DNA from: Candidatus Polarisedimenticolaceae bacterium
Lineage (GTDB): Bacteria > Acidobacteriota > Polarisedimenticolia > Polarisedimenticolales > DASRJG01
Reading direction: 5' to 3'
NCBI GenBank assembly: GCA_036275915.1
Contig: DASUCV010000004.1
Coordinates: 451,238 to 515,237 of the forward strand
Length of the DNA: 64,000 nucleotides
Shown: one piece after another, positions 43,179 to 51,397 of the stretch
How positions within the stretch are numbered: position 1 is the first letter of the stretch
Layout of the letters: the number at the start of each line of letters is the position of its first letter
The notes under the pieces: model-generated
Database searches by the model: none
Told to the model about the DNA's origin: nothing
Seen by the model: only the letters and a program-made list of their open reading frames with translations
Program-made: the position numbers and the translations under genes

Positions 43179-44668
43179 AGACGGTCTTGAAGTTCCTCGC
43201 CGTTCCGGTGGCGCTCGCGGCAATCGTCGGGCTCCTGCTGCTCAGCGACTGGCTGCGCGACGATCCGGAGCCGTCGTCGGAGCCGGTGCGCCGCACTTCC
43301 GTCATCGAGAGCTGGAACCCGCCCTGGCCGGCACCGACGGCGTCCTCCGAGCCCGTCGCCCGCAAGTGGCTCGTCATCGGATGGGACGGCGCCTCGTGGG
43401 ATCTGATCCTCCCGCTTCTCGAGGCCGGCAAGATGCCGCACCTCGCCGCGCTCATGCAGCGCGGGGCGTACGGCCCGCTCGCGACCTTTCAGCCGACCCT
43501 CTCCCCCGTTCTCTGGACGACCGTCGCGACCGGGGTTCCTCCCGCCGCCCACGGAATCCGCGGGTTCGACGTCCCGAAGTCGAAGGTCGACAAGCGCCTC
43601 GAGCGCCTGACCCACTGGGGCAAGCTGCAGCGCCACCTCTACAACAACACCGATCGGCGCGTGCGCGCGATCTGGAACCTGCTCTCCGACGCGGGGCGGC
43701 CGGTGCTCATCGCCGGCTACCACAACACGTATCCCGCCGAAGAGGTGCACGGCCTCATGGTCTCGAACTACCTCATGCAAGACCTCATGAGCAAGTGGAT
43801 GCACGCCTCCGGCGGCGTCGACCCCGAGCTCGCAGAAACGCTCGTCCACCCGGTCGCGGAGCTGCCGACCGTGCTCGCGATCGAGTCGAAGGTCCGCAAG
43901 GGCCTCCACGACGCGCTCCCGCGCTTCGCCGACCTCGACCTCGCCGAGACCCGCGCGATCCTCGCGGGGCAAGGGCTCGACCCCGAGACGCACCACCGAC
44001 TCTTCTTCCTGCGGCAGGCGTATCTCGGCGACACCTTCGACGCCGCGGTCGCCGAGCACTACCTGCCGTTGATCCGTCCCGATCTGGCGATGGTCCACTT
44101 CCAGGCGATCGACCTCGCCTCGCACTACTACCTCTACTATCACGAGCCGCAGGCGTACGCGTCCTTGCCGCTGACTCCCGCGGCGCGCGCGGATCTCGAC
44201 GCCGACCGGGCGCACTTCACGCGGACGGTCGAGGCGTTCCACGTCTACCTCGACGAGTGGCTCGGGCGTCTCGTCGCCGCGGTCCCCCCGGATACCGGAA
44301 TCGTCGTCCTCTCGGATCACGGGTTCGGTCCGGTCGCGGACGCGCACCGGCCCGGAGGCCACGAGGACGCCCCGCCCGGGATCCTCGTCGTCGCCGGGCC
44401 CGGCATCGCCCGCGGCGCCCGCATCGACGGAGCGAGCCTCTACGACGTCTTCCCGACGCTCGCCGAAGCGCTCGGCCTCCCCCTCTCGCGCGAGCTCCAC
44501 GGCGGGCCGATCGCCCAGGCGTTCCGCCCCGGCGCTCTCGACGCCGCCGCCGCGCCCCCGGTCGCGACCTACGAGGTCGGCGAGCGCTACGTCCCCCGGG
44601 TCGCGCCGCCCGCGGCGCTCGGGGCCGAGCTCGAGCGCCAGCTCAAGTCGCTCGGCTACATCAAGTGA
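43175..44668 (+). CDS. Type I phosphodiesterase / nucleotide pyrophosphatase-family protein
   Basis: An alkaline-phosphatase-superfamily hydrolase of 497 residues with one N-terminal membrane helix (5-22). Metal-binding and catalytic motifs are VIGWDGASWDLI (Asp), PTLSPVLWTTVATG (likely Thr nucleophile), VHFQAIDLASHYYLYY and LSDHGFGPVADAHRPGGH. Such enzymes cleave phosphodiesters or transfer phosphate-linked groups on lipids and sugars at the outer face of the inner membrane. The TTG start overlaps the GT2 stop. Set between two glycosyltransferases, it may modify or release a glycolipid; the substrate is unknown. Confidence 0.85.
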   Translation: MKTVLKFLAVPVALAAIVGLLLLSDWLRDDPEPSSEPVRRTSVIESWNPPWPAPTASSEPVARKWLVIGWDGASWDLILPLLEAGKMPHLAALMQRGAYGPLATFQPTLSPVLWTTVATGVPPAAHGIRGFDVPKSKVDKRLERLTHWGKLQRHLYNNTDRRVRAIWNLLSDAGRPVLIAGYHNTYPAEEVHGLMVSNYLMQDLMSKWMHASGGVDPELAETLVHPVAELPTVLAIESKVRKGLHDALPRFADLDLAETRAILAGQGLDPETHHRLFFLRQAYLGDTFDAAVAEHYLPLIRPDLAMVHFQAIDLASHYYLYYHEPQAYASLPLTPAARADLDADRAHFTRTVEAFHVYLDEWLGRLVAAVPPDTGIVVLSDHGFGPVADAHRPGGHEDAPPGILVVAGPGIARGARIDGASLYDVFPTLAEALGLPLSRELHGGPIAQAFRPGALDAAAAPPVATYEVGERYVPRVAPPAALGAELERQLKSLGYIK

Positions 44669-45534
44669 TCAGCGTCGTCATCTGCACCTACAACCACGGC
44701 CGCTTCATCACTGAAGCGGTCGAAAGCGTGCTCGGACAGACGCTCACCGATCGCGAGCTGATCGTCGTCGACGACGGCTCGACCGACGGGACCGGCACGA
44801 TCCTCGCGCGGTACGGCGACGCACTCCGTTATCACTTCCACGAGAACCGTGGCGCCTTCGCCTCGAGGAACGTCGGGCGGAGCCTCTCGCGCGGCGCGCG
44901 GATCGCCTTCCTCGACGCCGACGACCTGTGGGAGGCGCGCGCCCTCGAGCGCCTCGACGCCCTGCTCGACGCCGATCCCTCGATCGGGGTCGCCGCCGGA
45001 ACCTACGTTCCGATCGACGCCGAGGGGCGCGTCACCGGCCCGGCCTACCGCCGGCGCGCGCCCGAGGCGCCGGTGACGATCGAGAGCCTCCTCCTCACCG
45101 ACGCCGACGTGCCGGGGTGCCTCTACCGTCGCGAGGCGCTCGAGGCCGCCGGGCCGTTCTCGGAGACGAACCGCTACTCCGGCGACTACGAGCTGTGGCT
45201 CGAGCTCGTCTCCTCGTGGGGGATCCGGGTCGTGGACGATCCGCTCCTGAGGAAGCGCGAGCACGGAACGAACCTCACCGGCGAGGCGCTCCGGATGATC
45301 CCGTCGAAGATCGCCGCGGTCGATCGATGGGCGGCGCGCCGCCCCGACTGGGCGAGGGACCACGCCGCGCTCCTCAAGAGAGCGCAGGCCAAGAACCACG
45401 AGCGCCTCGCGAAGTGGTGCCTGAGGTCGCAGGACCCGGCGACGCGCGCGCTGGCGCGCGAGCACGTGGGGCGCGCGCTGGCACTCAATCCGTGGCGGCC
45501 GAAGCTCTATCTCCTCCGCGCGAGGGCCGGATGA
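44665..45534 (+). CDS. GT2-family glycosyltransferase, paralogue of 42243
   Basis: The 289-residue enzyme begins at a GTG overlapping the phosphodiesterase stop. It shows [52 protein letters not shown] and RYSGDYELWLELVSSWG, closely parallel to the GT2 at 42243. Donor and acceptor are unknown. The stop overlaps the next ATG. Confidence 0.88.
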   Translation: MISVVICTYNHGRFITEAVESVLGQTLTDRELIVVDDGSTDGTGTILARYGDALRYHFHENRGAFASRNVGRSLSRGARIAFLDADDLWEARALERLDALLDADPSIGVAAGTYVPIDAEGRVTGPAYRRRAPEAPVTIESLLLTDADVPGCLYRREALEAAGPFSETNRYSGDYELWLELVSSWGIRVVDDPLLRKREHGTNLTGEALRMIPSKIAAVDRWAARRPDWARDHAALLKRAQAKNHERLAKWCLRSQDPATRALAREHVGRALALNPWRPKLYLLRARAG

Positions 45535-46262
45535 CATCGCCCTACGACCCGCGCTTCTACGAAGCGGTGCGCGAGGGAGCGCGGCGGTCGGCGGAGTGCA
45601 TCGTCCCGCTCGTCCTCGACCTCGTCGCCCCGGCGTCGGTCGTCGACATCGGCTGCGGGGACGGAACCTGGCTCGCCGCATTCGCCGCCCGGGGGATCGT
45701 CGATTACCTCGGTCTCGACGGCGATTACGTCGACCTGAAAACGCTCGCGATTCCTCGTGAGAGATTCGCGGCGACCGATCTCACGATGCCGCTCACCCTC
45801 GGCCGCAGCTTCGATCTCGCCGTGTCGCTCGAGGTCGCGGAGCACCTGCCGCCCGAGCGGGCGGAGGCGTTCGTCGCGTCGCTCTGCGCCGCGGCGCCGG
45901 CGGTTCTCTTCTCGGCGGCGGTCCCCCATCAGGGCGGGCGCGATCACCGGAACGAGCGGTGGCCCGAGTACTGGGCCGGGCTCTTCGCCGCGCGCGGCTA
46001 TCTCGCCGCCGACGCGATCCGCGACCGGATCTGGGACGAGCCCGCCGTCGACTGGTGGTACGCGCAGAACACGATCGTCTACGCCCGGAGCGAGACGCTC
46101 GCGGCGAGGCCCGACCTCCGGGTCGCGGCGGCGCGCACCGACGCTGCGCGCCTGACGCGCATCCATCCGAGGAATTACGAGCGAATCGGGGAGCTCATCG
46201 CCGAGAAGGAGCGGCGCCGCAACCGGTTCATTCGCCGGGTCGGCCGCTTCCTTCGAGGTTGA
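45531..46262 (+). CDS. SAM-dependent methyltransferase
   Basis: The 243-residue class I methyltransferase has VVDIGCGDGTWLAAFAARG (motif I, SAM binding) at residues 37-56, the acidic YLGLDGDYVDL, and FDLAVSLEVAEHLPPE as motif IV/post-motif. The closing IHPRNYERIGELIAEKERRR is typical of methyltransferases found in glycan loci. It ends a four-gene chain and would methylate a sugar or lipid-linked intermediate. The 3' end overlaps the convergent gene at 46228 by 35 bases. Confidence 0.88.
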   Translation: MTSPYDPRFYEAVREGARRSAECIVPLVLDLVAPASVVDIGCGDGTWLAAFAARGIVDYLGLDGDYVDLKTLAIPRERFAATDLTMPLTLGRSFDLAVSLEVAEHLPPERAEAFVASLCAAAPAVLFSAAVPHQGGRDHRNERWPEYWAGLFAARGYLAADAIRDRIWDEPAVDWWYAQNTIVYARSETLAARPDLRVAAARTDAARLTRIHPRNYERIGELIAEKERRRNRFIRRVGRFLRG

Positions 46263-47373
46263 TCCTCGAGGCGAGCGCCGCGGCCTCGTCGGCGCTGGCG
46301 TCGCGCCAGATGCCGAGCTTTCGCTTCCGCTCGATCGCGTCCTTGCTGTAGCGCACGCTCGACACGAGCTTGCCGTCCCGCGTGTAGAAGTGCATGCGGC
46401 CGCGCTCGCCGGCGACGACGAGCGTGCCGTGGCGCTCGTCGACCATGACGTCTTCCGGCCGTGCCCCGCGGGCATCCTCGATCGCCATCTTCGTCGGCCG
46501 CCGCCCCTTCGCGTGGTGCTCGGCGGCGTGGCGCGTCCTGCGCCCGCTCGCGCGCCGCTCGTGCGCGAGGCGCCGCTCGAGGCCGCGGAGGATCCCGTCG
46601 ATGCGGGCGCGCACCTCCTCGTCCTTTCGCCGCCGCCCACGATCGAGGGTCTGGAGCGCGGCCTGCGCCCAGCTCACCGCTCCCTTCCACGGGATGAGAT
46701 CTTGCCGCTCCCAGAGGAGATCGAGCGGCTCTCCCTGCGGAGTGCGGCCGAGCACGTTGAGCCCGAAGCGCTGCGAGCGGCCGATCTGGAACGTGAGGGC
46801 GAGAACGCCGCGCCCTTCACCGTCGCGCGTGCGGACGGGAAAGAAGCCGGCGGCGACCTGGCCCATGAGCTCGTACCCGGCCGCGCCGCGAAAGGCGTCG
46901 AGGAGCGCCGCGTTCAGCTCGGCTCCGCTGCGCACGAGCGACACGAACGCGGGAGGATCGGCGTAGAGCCGATCGACCTCAGGGTGACGCAGGTCGAGGC
47001 AGAGCTGGGCGAAGTCCTCCCAGCGGGGCGCGCCGGTCGGCGTGTACCCGGCGAAGACGTGGCGGTGAGAAGGCGCCGCCGAGTGCTCGCACGGAGTGAC
47101 GCCGCACCGGTGGCAGAAGGCGTGGCCGGGCCGGAACGACGCCGCGTGCTGGATCGCCGCGTCGAGGATCCTGTCGATCTGATCGACGAGAGCCCGGGCG
47201 AACGCCTCGCCGGGAGCGGGGAGGCCCCGGAGCGGCAGCGCCACCTCGAGCGTGATCCGGTCGATCGCCCCCTCGATCAGGTGGGCGCCGGCCTTCCTCG
47301 ACAGGCGCTCCCGGACCAGCCGGTGGAGCACGTCCCACGCGATCTCGCCGAGCGCGAGCGACCGGTCTTCCAT
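46228..47373 (-). CDS. Hypothetical protein with a Cys/His cluster
   Basis: The 381-residue protein has no signal peptide. A possible zinc site CHRCGVTPCEHS lies near residues 86-97, followed by HRHVFAGYTPTGAPRW. Residues 245-295 are strongly basic (ERRLAHERRASGRRTRH), and the C-terminus has beta-strand-like GTLVVAGERGRMHFYTRDG. I do not recognise the family; the basic region suggests nucleic-acid contact. The ATG at 47373 is preferred to a more distal start because a CATAAT -10-like box lies 6 bases before it. It overlaps the methyltransferase gene tail-to-tail by 35 bases. Confidence 0.7.
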   Translation of the reverse strand: MEDRSLALGEIAWDVLHRLVRERLSRKAGAHLIEGAIDRITLEVALPLRGLPAPGEAFARALVDQIDRILDAAIQHAASFRPGHAFCHRCGVTPCEHSAAPSHRHVFAGYTPTGAPRWEDFAQLCLDLRHPEVDRLYADPPAFVSLVRSGAELNAALLDAFRGAAGYELMGQVAAGFFPVRTRDGEGRGVLALTFQIGRSQRFGLNVLGRTPQGEPLDLLWERQDLIPWKGAVSWAQAALQTLDRGRRRKDEEVRARIDGILRGLERRLAHERRASGRRTRHAAEHHAKGRRPTKMAIEDARGARPEDVMVDERHGTLVVAGERGRMHFYTRDGKLVSSVRYSKDAIERKRKLGIWRDASADEAAALASRINLEGSGRPGE

Positions 47374-47379
47374 GCCTCC

Positions 47380-47385
47380 ATTATG
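47380..47385 (-). promoter_or_regulatory. -10-like box of the Cys/His-cluster gene
   Basis: On the minus strand CATAAT is followed by GGAGGC and then ATG at 47373. The GGAGG is too close to the ATG for good ribosome binding, so leaderless initiation is possible. Confidence 0.3.
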
Positions 47386-47453
47386 TTCGGATCGTTGGTT
47401 TTGCGCCGGAACTCGACGTACTCTCAAACCACGACCCGTCGGAGGGAGACGAC

Positions 47454-47876
47454 ATGAAGACCAAGATCATCGGTGCGCTCGCCGCTCTCGGCCTCGTGGC
47501 TGCGGCGGCTTCCGCACAGGACGTCCCGAAGAAGCCGCTCCGGCTCTCGGGCACGTACAGCTTGAGCCACGTCACGACGTCGGACGACGGCAGCGTGAGC
47601 TGCGACTTCAGGGCGACGATCACGAACGGCGGCGACAACGACCTCGACTCGAAGATCGTCCTCCGCAACCGGAACGACGCCACGGACGTCTGGGGACGGT
47701 TCGGCGACTACACGATCGAGGCGGGCGGCAACGTCACCGTCTCGGGCAGCGTGACCGTGCCGCAGCGCTCGTTCGCCGCGTGGCAGACCGGCCGTCCGCC
47801 GCTCTTCGTCTATACGCAGGACGACCGCGGGACGGCGACGATGTTCGAGGTGCCGCTCAGCAAGATTCCGGGGTAA
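47454..47876 (+). CDS. Small exported protein of unknown function
   Basis: The 140-residue protein has a signal peptide (1-21, GALAALGLVAAAASAQ) and a beta-rich mature part (LSGTYSLSHVTTSDDG, GGNVTVSGSVTVPQRSFA). It has one mid-domain cysteine and no membrane helix. GGAGGGAG lies just before the ATG. Four bases separate its stop from the convergent gene at 47881. Family not recognised; an immunoglobulin-like fold is plausible from the strand pattern. Confidence 0.75.
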   Translation: MKTKIIGALAALGLVAAAASAQDVPKKPLRLSGTYSLSHVTTSDDGSVSCDFRATITNGGDNDLDSKIVLRNRNDATDVWGRFGDYTIEAGGNVTVSGSVTVPQRSFAAWQTGRPPLFVYTQDDRGTATMFEVPLSKIPG

Positions 47877-47880
47877 GCCG

Positions 47881-48441
47881 CTACTTCTTCGCTGGCGCCT
47901 TTGCCGATTTCTTCAGCTTCACGACGACGGCGTTCTCGACGCCGGACTTGAGCTGGACGACAACCGGATCGCCGGATTCGTACCCGTCCGCGGTGGCGAC
48001 GATGAGCGTCTCGCCCTCCGACATGTTCGACAGCTTCACGCCCGCGCGGTTGAACGGGACGGCCGATCCGATGCTCTTCCCCGACGGCAGGTGGAACGCG
48101 ACGGTCCCCTTCGAGATGGGGTGGCCGGTCGCGACATCGACGACGGTCACTTTGAGACCGACCGCCGGCCGAAGCACGACCGGCTCGTTGACCGGGGCGG
48201 CCAGGACGGCCATCGCCTTGTAGCCGGCGGCCTGGACGAGGAGGTTCGGGACCGCCGGGTTGTCCATGCGGTAGTACCCCTTCGCGTCGGTCGTCACGCA
48301 CCCGAGCTTCAGTCCCGCGGTGTCGAATGCGCAGACCTCGGCCCCCGCGACGGGGCTGCCGTTCGGCGCCACGACCTGCCCCGAGGCGAAATGCCCGCTC
48401 GAGGCGGCGGCTGCGAGGAGGAGGACCGCGAGCGTCGTCAT
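47881..48441 (-). CDS. Exported protein with CarboxypepD_reg-like domain
   Basis: The 186-residue protein has a signal sequence (1-18, LAVLLLAAAASS), then GQVVAPNGSPVAGAEVCAFD and DAKGYYRMDNPAVPNLLVQA, the pattern of carboxypeptidase regulatory-like domains, followed by a second strand-rich region (GLKVTVVDVATGHPISKG) and a Lys/Ala tail. It resembles the exported family at 13551 and 39650 in domain type but has no C-terminal membrane helix. A longer in-frame start at 48492 is possible; the ATG at 48441 opens the signal sequence. Function unknown. Confidence 0.75.
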   Translation of the reverse strand: MTTLAVLLLAAAASSGHFASGQVVAPNGSPVAGAEVCAFDTAGLKLGCVTTDAKGYYRMDNPAVPNLLVQAAGYKAMAVLAAPVNEPVVLRPAVGLKVTVVDVATGHPISKGTVAFHLPSGKSIGSAVPFNRAGVKLSNMSEGETLIVATADGYESGDPVVVQLKSGVENAVVVKLKKSAKAPAKK

Positions 48442-48497
48442 GGAGCCGGTTAGGGTACGACGAAGAGCGAGAGCCGGCGAGGACGAACCCAAACCAT

Positions 48498-48517
48498 CCC
48501 CAAACTCTATTGGGGAA
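48498..48517. other. Short hairpin in an intergenic spacer
   Basis: TCCCCAA (48498-48504) and TTGGGGA (48511-48517) form a 7-bp perfect stem with a six-base loop. It lies in the 221-base spacer between the divergent exported protein and the lipoprotein. The rest of the spacer holds a purine-rich ribosome-binding site (AGGAGA) ahead of 48663 and no other clear signal; no T run follows the stem. Confidence 0.4.
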
Positions 48518-48662
48518 GGGGTACTTTCATTTTCCGGGGGATCGTAGTAGCGTGTCCGGGCCCGGTGCGGAGCCCTACGAGATTCCGCCGGGGCACAAGG
48601 GATGAGGTAGGCGCTTCGCCCTCCTCGACGAGGGGGTAGGAAGAAAAAGGAGATTCGAAAGT

Positions 48663-49289
48663 ATGCGCAAGATGCTGGCCGTTCTGCCGTTGGTGTTCGT
48701 GGTTGCCCTCATGGTCGGGTGCGCCAAGCCCCCGCAGGATCAGATCAACGCCGCCCAGGCTTCCCTCGACGCCGCGAAGCCGCTCGCGTCCGAGTACGCA
48801 CCGGACTCGCTGCGCGCCGCTGAGGACGCCAAGGCTGCGCTCGACGCCGAGCTGAAGGCCCAGGAGGCCAAGTTCGCTCTGTTCCGCTCGTACAAGAAGA
48901 CCGACGAGCTGGTGAGCGACCTCAAGGCGAAGTCGGAGAAGGCGGCTGCGGACGGTAAGGCCGGCGAGGAGCAGGCCAAGAACGACGCCACCACCGCGAT
49001 CAACGACGCGACGACGGCGGTCACCGACGCCAAGGCGCAGCTCGAGAAGGCGCCGAAGGGCAAGGGAACGGCCGCCGACCTCGAGGCGATGAAGGCCGAT
49101 CTCGCCGCCGCCGAGTCCACCATCAACGATGCCAACACCGCGATGTCCGGCGGCAAGTACAAGGACGCGAAGGCGAAGGCCGAGGCCGCGAAGGCGTCGG
49201 CTTCGAACGTCGTCAGCCAGATCCAGGCGGCGATGGAAGCCAAGAAGGCTGGCGCGCATCCCGCGGCCGCCGGCCACAAGAAGCACTGA
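48663..49289 (+). CDS. Alanine/lysine-rich helical lipoprotein
   Basis: The 208-residue protein has a lipoprotein signal ending VALMVGC (Cys about residue 20). The mature part is almost entirely alpha-helical and Ala/Lys/Asp/Glu-rich (DAKAALDAELKAQEAKFAL, AEAAKASASNVVSQIQAAM), with coiled-coil character. The segment YAPDSLRAAEDAKAALDA resembles the N-terminal helical part of the L,D-transpeptidase at 49423 (WAPDEMVQAEAAVKAAFA). It ends GHKKH. A surface lipoprotein linked to peptidoglycan, like Lpp, is a possibility. A strong terminator follows directly, suggesting its own abundant transcript. Confidence 0.82.
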   Translation: MRKMLAVLPLVFVVALMVGCAKPPQDQINAAQASLDAAKPLASEYAPDSLRAAEDAKAALDAELKAQEAKFALFRSYKKTDELVSDLKAKSEKAAADGKAGEEQAKNDATTAINDATTAVTDAKAQLEKAPKGKGTAADLEAMKADLAAAESTINDANTAMSGGKYKDAKAKAEAAKASASNVVSQIQAAMEAKKAGAHPAAAGHKKH

Positions 49290-49311
49290 GGACCCTGCAA
49301 TAGTCTCGACG

Positions 49312-49345
49312 AAGGGCACGGCGACTTGCGCGCCGTGCCCTTTTT
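49312..49345 (+). terminator. Rho-independent terminator of the lipoprotein gene
   Basis: A 12-bp stem (AAGGGCACGGCG / CGCCGTGCCCTT) with a 7-base loop ends in a T run (49341-49345). It begins about 20 bases after the lipoprotein stop and points rightward. Confidence 0.9.
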
Positions 49346-49410
49346 CACATCCGCGGCGCCGTTTCGTCGTTCCCTCCGCTTCTGCGCTGGATCGGATCGC
49401 AAGAATCCCT

Positions 49411-49416
49411 TAAATT
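49411..49416 (+). promoter_or_regulatory. -10-like box of the L,D-transpeptidase operon
   Basis: TAAATT is followed by 6 bases and the GTG start at 49423; no ribosome-binding site lies between. It lies beyond the preceding terminator, so the transpeptidase genes have their own promoter. Confidence 0.35.
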
Positions 49417-49422
49417 CGTCCT

Positions 49423-50646
49423 GTGGGCCCGAAAAGGAAGAGCGTGATCAAGAGCACCTTCTTCAGCCGCTGGCGCTGGCGCTTCTTCGGCGCCGGGGTG
49501 GGACTCCTCGCCCTCGGGGCCGTCACCGCGGTGATCTGGCCGATCGCCTCCGGACGGACCGATTCCCCGTTCTTCTCGCGGAAATCGACCCAGGAGCTCC
49601 TGGCCGACGTTCGCCGGTCCGGCGCACCGAAGTGGGCGCCGGACGAGATGGTCCAGGCGGAGGCGGCGGTGAAGGCGGCCTTCGCGGCGTACCGGTTCGA
49701 GGAGGTCAAGCTCCTCCCCCTCCGTGATTTCCGCGGGGTGCGCGACGCCCTCGATTACGCGACGTACAAGTGCCAGTCGGCGCTCGCCGCCGGGAACCGG
49801 AACCGGATGGATGCGAGGGCCTCGGCCGACGAGGCGCTCGCGGCCGCCGGACGGGATACCGGCCGCACCGGCGACGTCGCCGACGCGATGCACCTCGGCG
49901 CCTACAACCGGACCCTCCTCCAGAAGAGCCAGATCGCGCTCCGCGAGGCGCAGATCATGTACGACCGCGGCGACTACGTGCAGGCGGCGTCGAAAGCGGG
50001 CGAGGCCGGGGCGCAGTCGCGCGTCGTCAGCCAGAACGCGGTGCAGGCCGCCGCGCGGTACGCCGACCCGTCGCTCGTGGGCCGCTGGCGCCGGATGATC
50101 GACGAGACGGTCGGCTGGTCGCGCAGCACCGGCAATCCGGCGCTCGTCGTCCTCAAGGAGAACCATCGCGTCGACCTCTACGACAACGGGCGCGTCGTCC
50201 GCTCGTACCAGGCCGACATCGGCTACCGCTCGATCAACGACAAGCAGCGCTCGGGAGACGCCGCCACGCCCGAAGGCCGCTACAAGGTCACGGCGAAGAA
50301 GTCGGCGTCGCACTTCTACCGCGCGCTCGCGATCAACTATCCGAACGACGACGACCGCGCCGAGTTCGACAGGCTGAAGCGCGCCGGGGTGATCCCGCGC
50401 GGCGCCAGCCCGGGCGGCCTCATCGAGATCCACGGCGAGGGCGGGCGGAACAAGGACTGGACGAACGGCTGCGTCGCTCTGTCGAACAAGGACATCGACG
50501 ACCTCTTCCCCCGCGTCGGCGTGGGCACGCCGGTGACGATCGTCGGCGGCGACGGCCAGGGGATGTTCGCGAAGCTCGCGCGCATGCAGGTTGGCGGCAA
50601 CAACACGCCGAGCGGAGGGAGCGGCGGCGGAGGCGGCACCCCATGA
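49423..50646 (+). CDS. L,D-transpeptidase (YkuD) with N-terminal helical domain
   Basis: The 407-residue protein has a membrane helix near 22-42 (FFGAGVGLLALGAVTAVIW), an all-helical region of about 180 residues with repeats (WAPDEMVQAEAAVKAAFAAY, IALREAQIMYDRGDYVQAAS), then the YkuD domain with the active-site motif IHGEGGRNKDWTNGCVALSN (Cys near 353). YkuD enzymes cross-link peptidoglycan or attach proteins to it. It ends in a Gly/Ser-rich tail. The GTG start is 6 bases after a -10-like box. The next gene overlaps by ATGA and encodes another YkuD protein. Confidence 0.92.
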   Translation: MGPKRKSVIKSTFFSRWRWRFFGAGVGLLALGAVTAVIWPIASGRTDSPFFSRKSTQELLADVRRSGAPKWAPDEMVQAEAAVKAAFAAYRFEEVKLLPLRDFRGVRDALDYATYKCQSALAAGNRNRMDARASADEALAAAGRDTGRTGDVADAMHLGAYNRTLLQKSQIALREAQIMYDRGDYVQAASKAGEAGAQSRVVSQNAVQAAARYADPSLVGRWRRMIDETVGWSRSTGNPALVVLKENHRVDLYDNGRVVRSYQADIGYRSINDKQRSGDAATPEGRYKVTAKKSASHFYRALAINYPNDDDRAEFDRLKRAGVIPRGASPGGLIEIHGEGGRNKDWTNGCVALSNKDIDDLFPRVGVGTPVTIVGGDGQGMFAKLARMQVGGNNTPSGGSGGGGGTP

Positions 50647-51389
50647 TGGAAGGCTATCCGCTCACCGAAGAGAACGAGAGCACTCCGCGCAGAGGCCGCG
50701 GCGTCGCGATCATCTTCCCCTCGCCGAAGCGGCGGTGGGGCCTCGTCGTCATCGCGGTGCTGCTCGCGGCGGTTGCGATCGCGATGGTCGCCGGTCACGG
50801 CACCGGTTACGCCTACGGAGACGCCTCCGCGAGGACGGCGCTCCCGGCGGTCGACGTCCCGCAGAACGCCGCCGCCGCGAAGAAGCTCCAGGCGAAGCTC
50901 GTGGCGCAGAACAAGCAGCTCACCGGCGCGCTCCAGAAGCTGGCGCCGTCCGGCACGTACATCGTCGTCGATCAGACCCAGAACCGGCTGTACATCATGA
51001 ACGACGACAAGATCGTGAAGACCTCGGTCTGCTCGGCAGGCTCGGGGATGATCTTGAAGGACGCGGGCAGCAAGAGGAAGTGGGTGTTCGACACGCCGCG
51101 CGGCGTGTTCAAGGTGCACAATCGCATCTCGAACCCGATCTGGAAGAAGCCGGACTGGGCGTTCGCCGAGGAAGGGAAGACGATCCCGAAGAACCCGGAA
51201 GACCGCTTCGAGTCGGGGACGCTCGGGAAGTACGCGCTCTATCTCGAAGACGGCTACATGATCCACGGCACGCTCTACACGCGTCTCCTCGGGCGCAGCG
51301 TGACGCACGGCTGCATCCGCCTCGGCCCCGACGATCTCCAGGCGGTGTGGGACGCCGCGCCGATCGGCACGCCCGTCTACATCTTCTGA
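50643..51389 (+). CDS. L,D-transpeptidase (YkuD), second copy
   Basis: The 248-residue protein has an N-terminal basic segment, a membrane helix near 34-52 (LVVIAVLLAAVAIAMVAG), a linker, and a YkuD domain beginning at YIVVDQTQNRLYIMND. The catalytic motif is MIHGTLYTRLLGRSVTHGC followed by IRL, the classical HxxxxxxxxxSHGC(I/V)R form, so it looks fully active. It has a normal C-terminus (PIGTPVYIF). It starts inside the end of the first transpeptidase gene and is followed 8 bases later by a third exported gene. Confidence 0.93.
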   Translation: MMEGYPLTEENESTPRRGRGVAIIFPSPKRRWGLVVIAVLLAAVAIAMVAGHGTGYAYGDASARTALPAVDVPQNAAAAKKLQAKLVAQNKQLTGALQKLAPSGTYIVVDQTQNRLYIMNDDKIVKTSVCSAGSGMILKDAGSKRKWVFDTPRGVFKVHNRISNPIWKKPDWAFAEEGKTIPKNPEDRFESGTLGKYALYLEDGYMIHGTLYTRLLGRSVTHGCIRLGPDDLQAVWDAAPIGTPVYIF

Positions 51390-51397
51390 GCGCTCCC

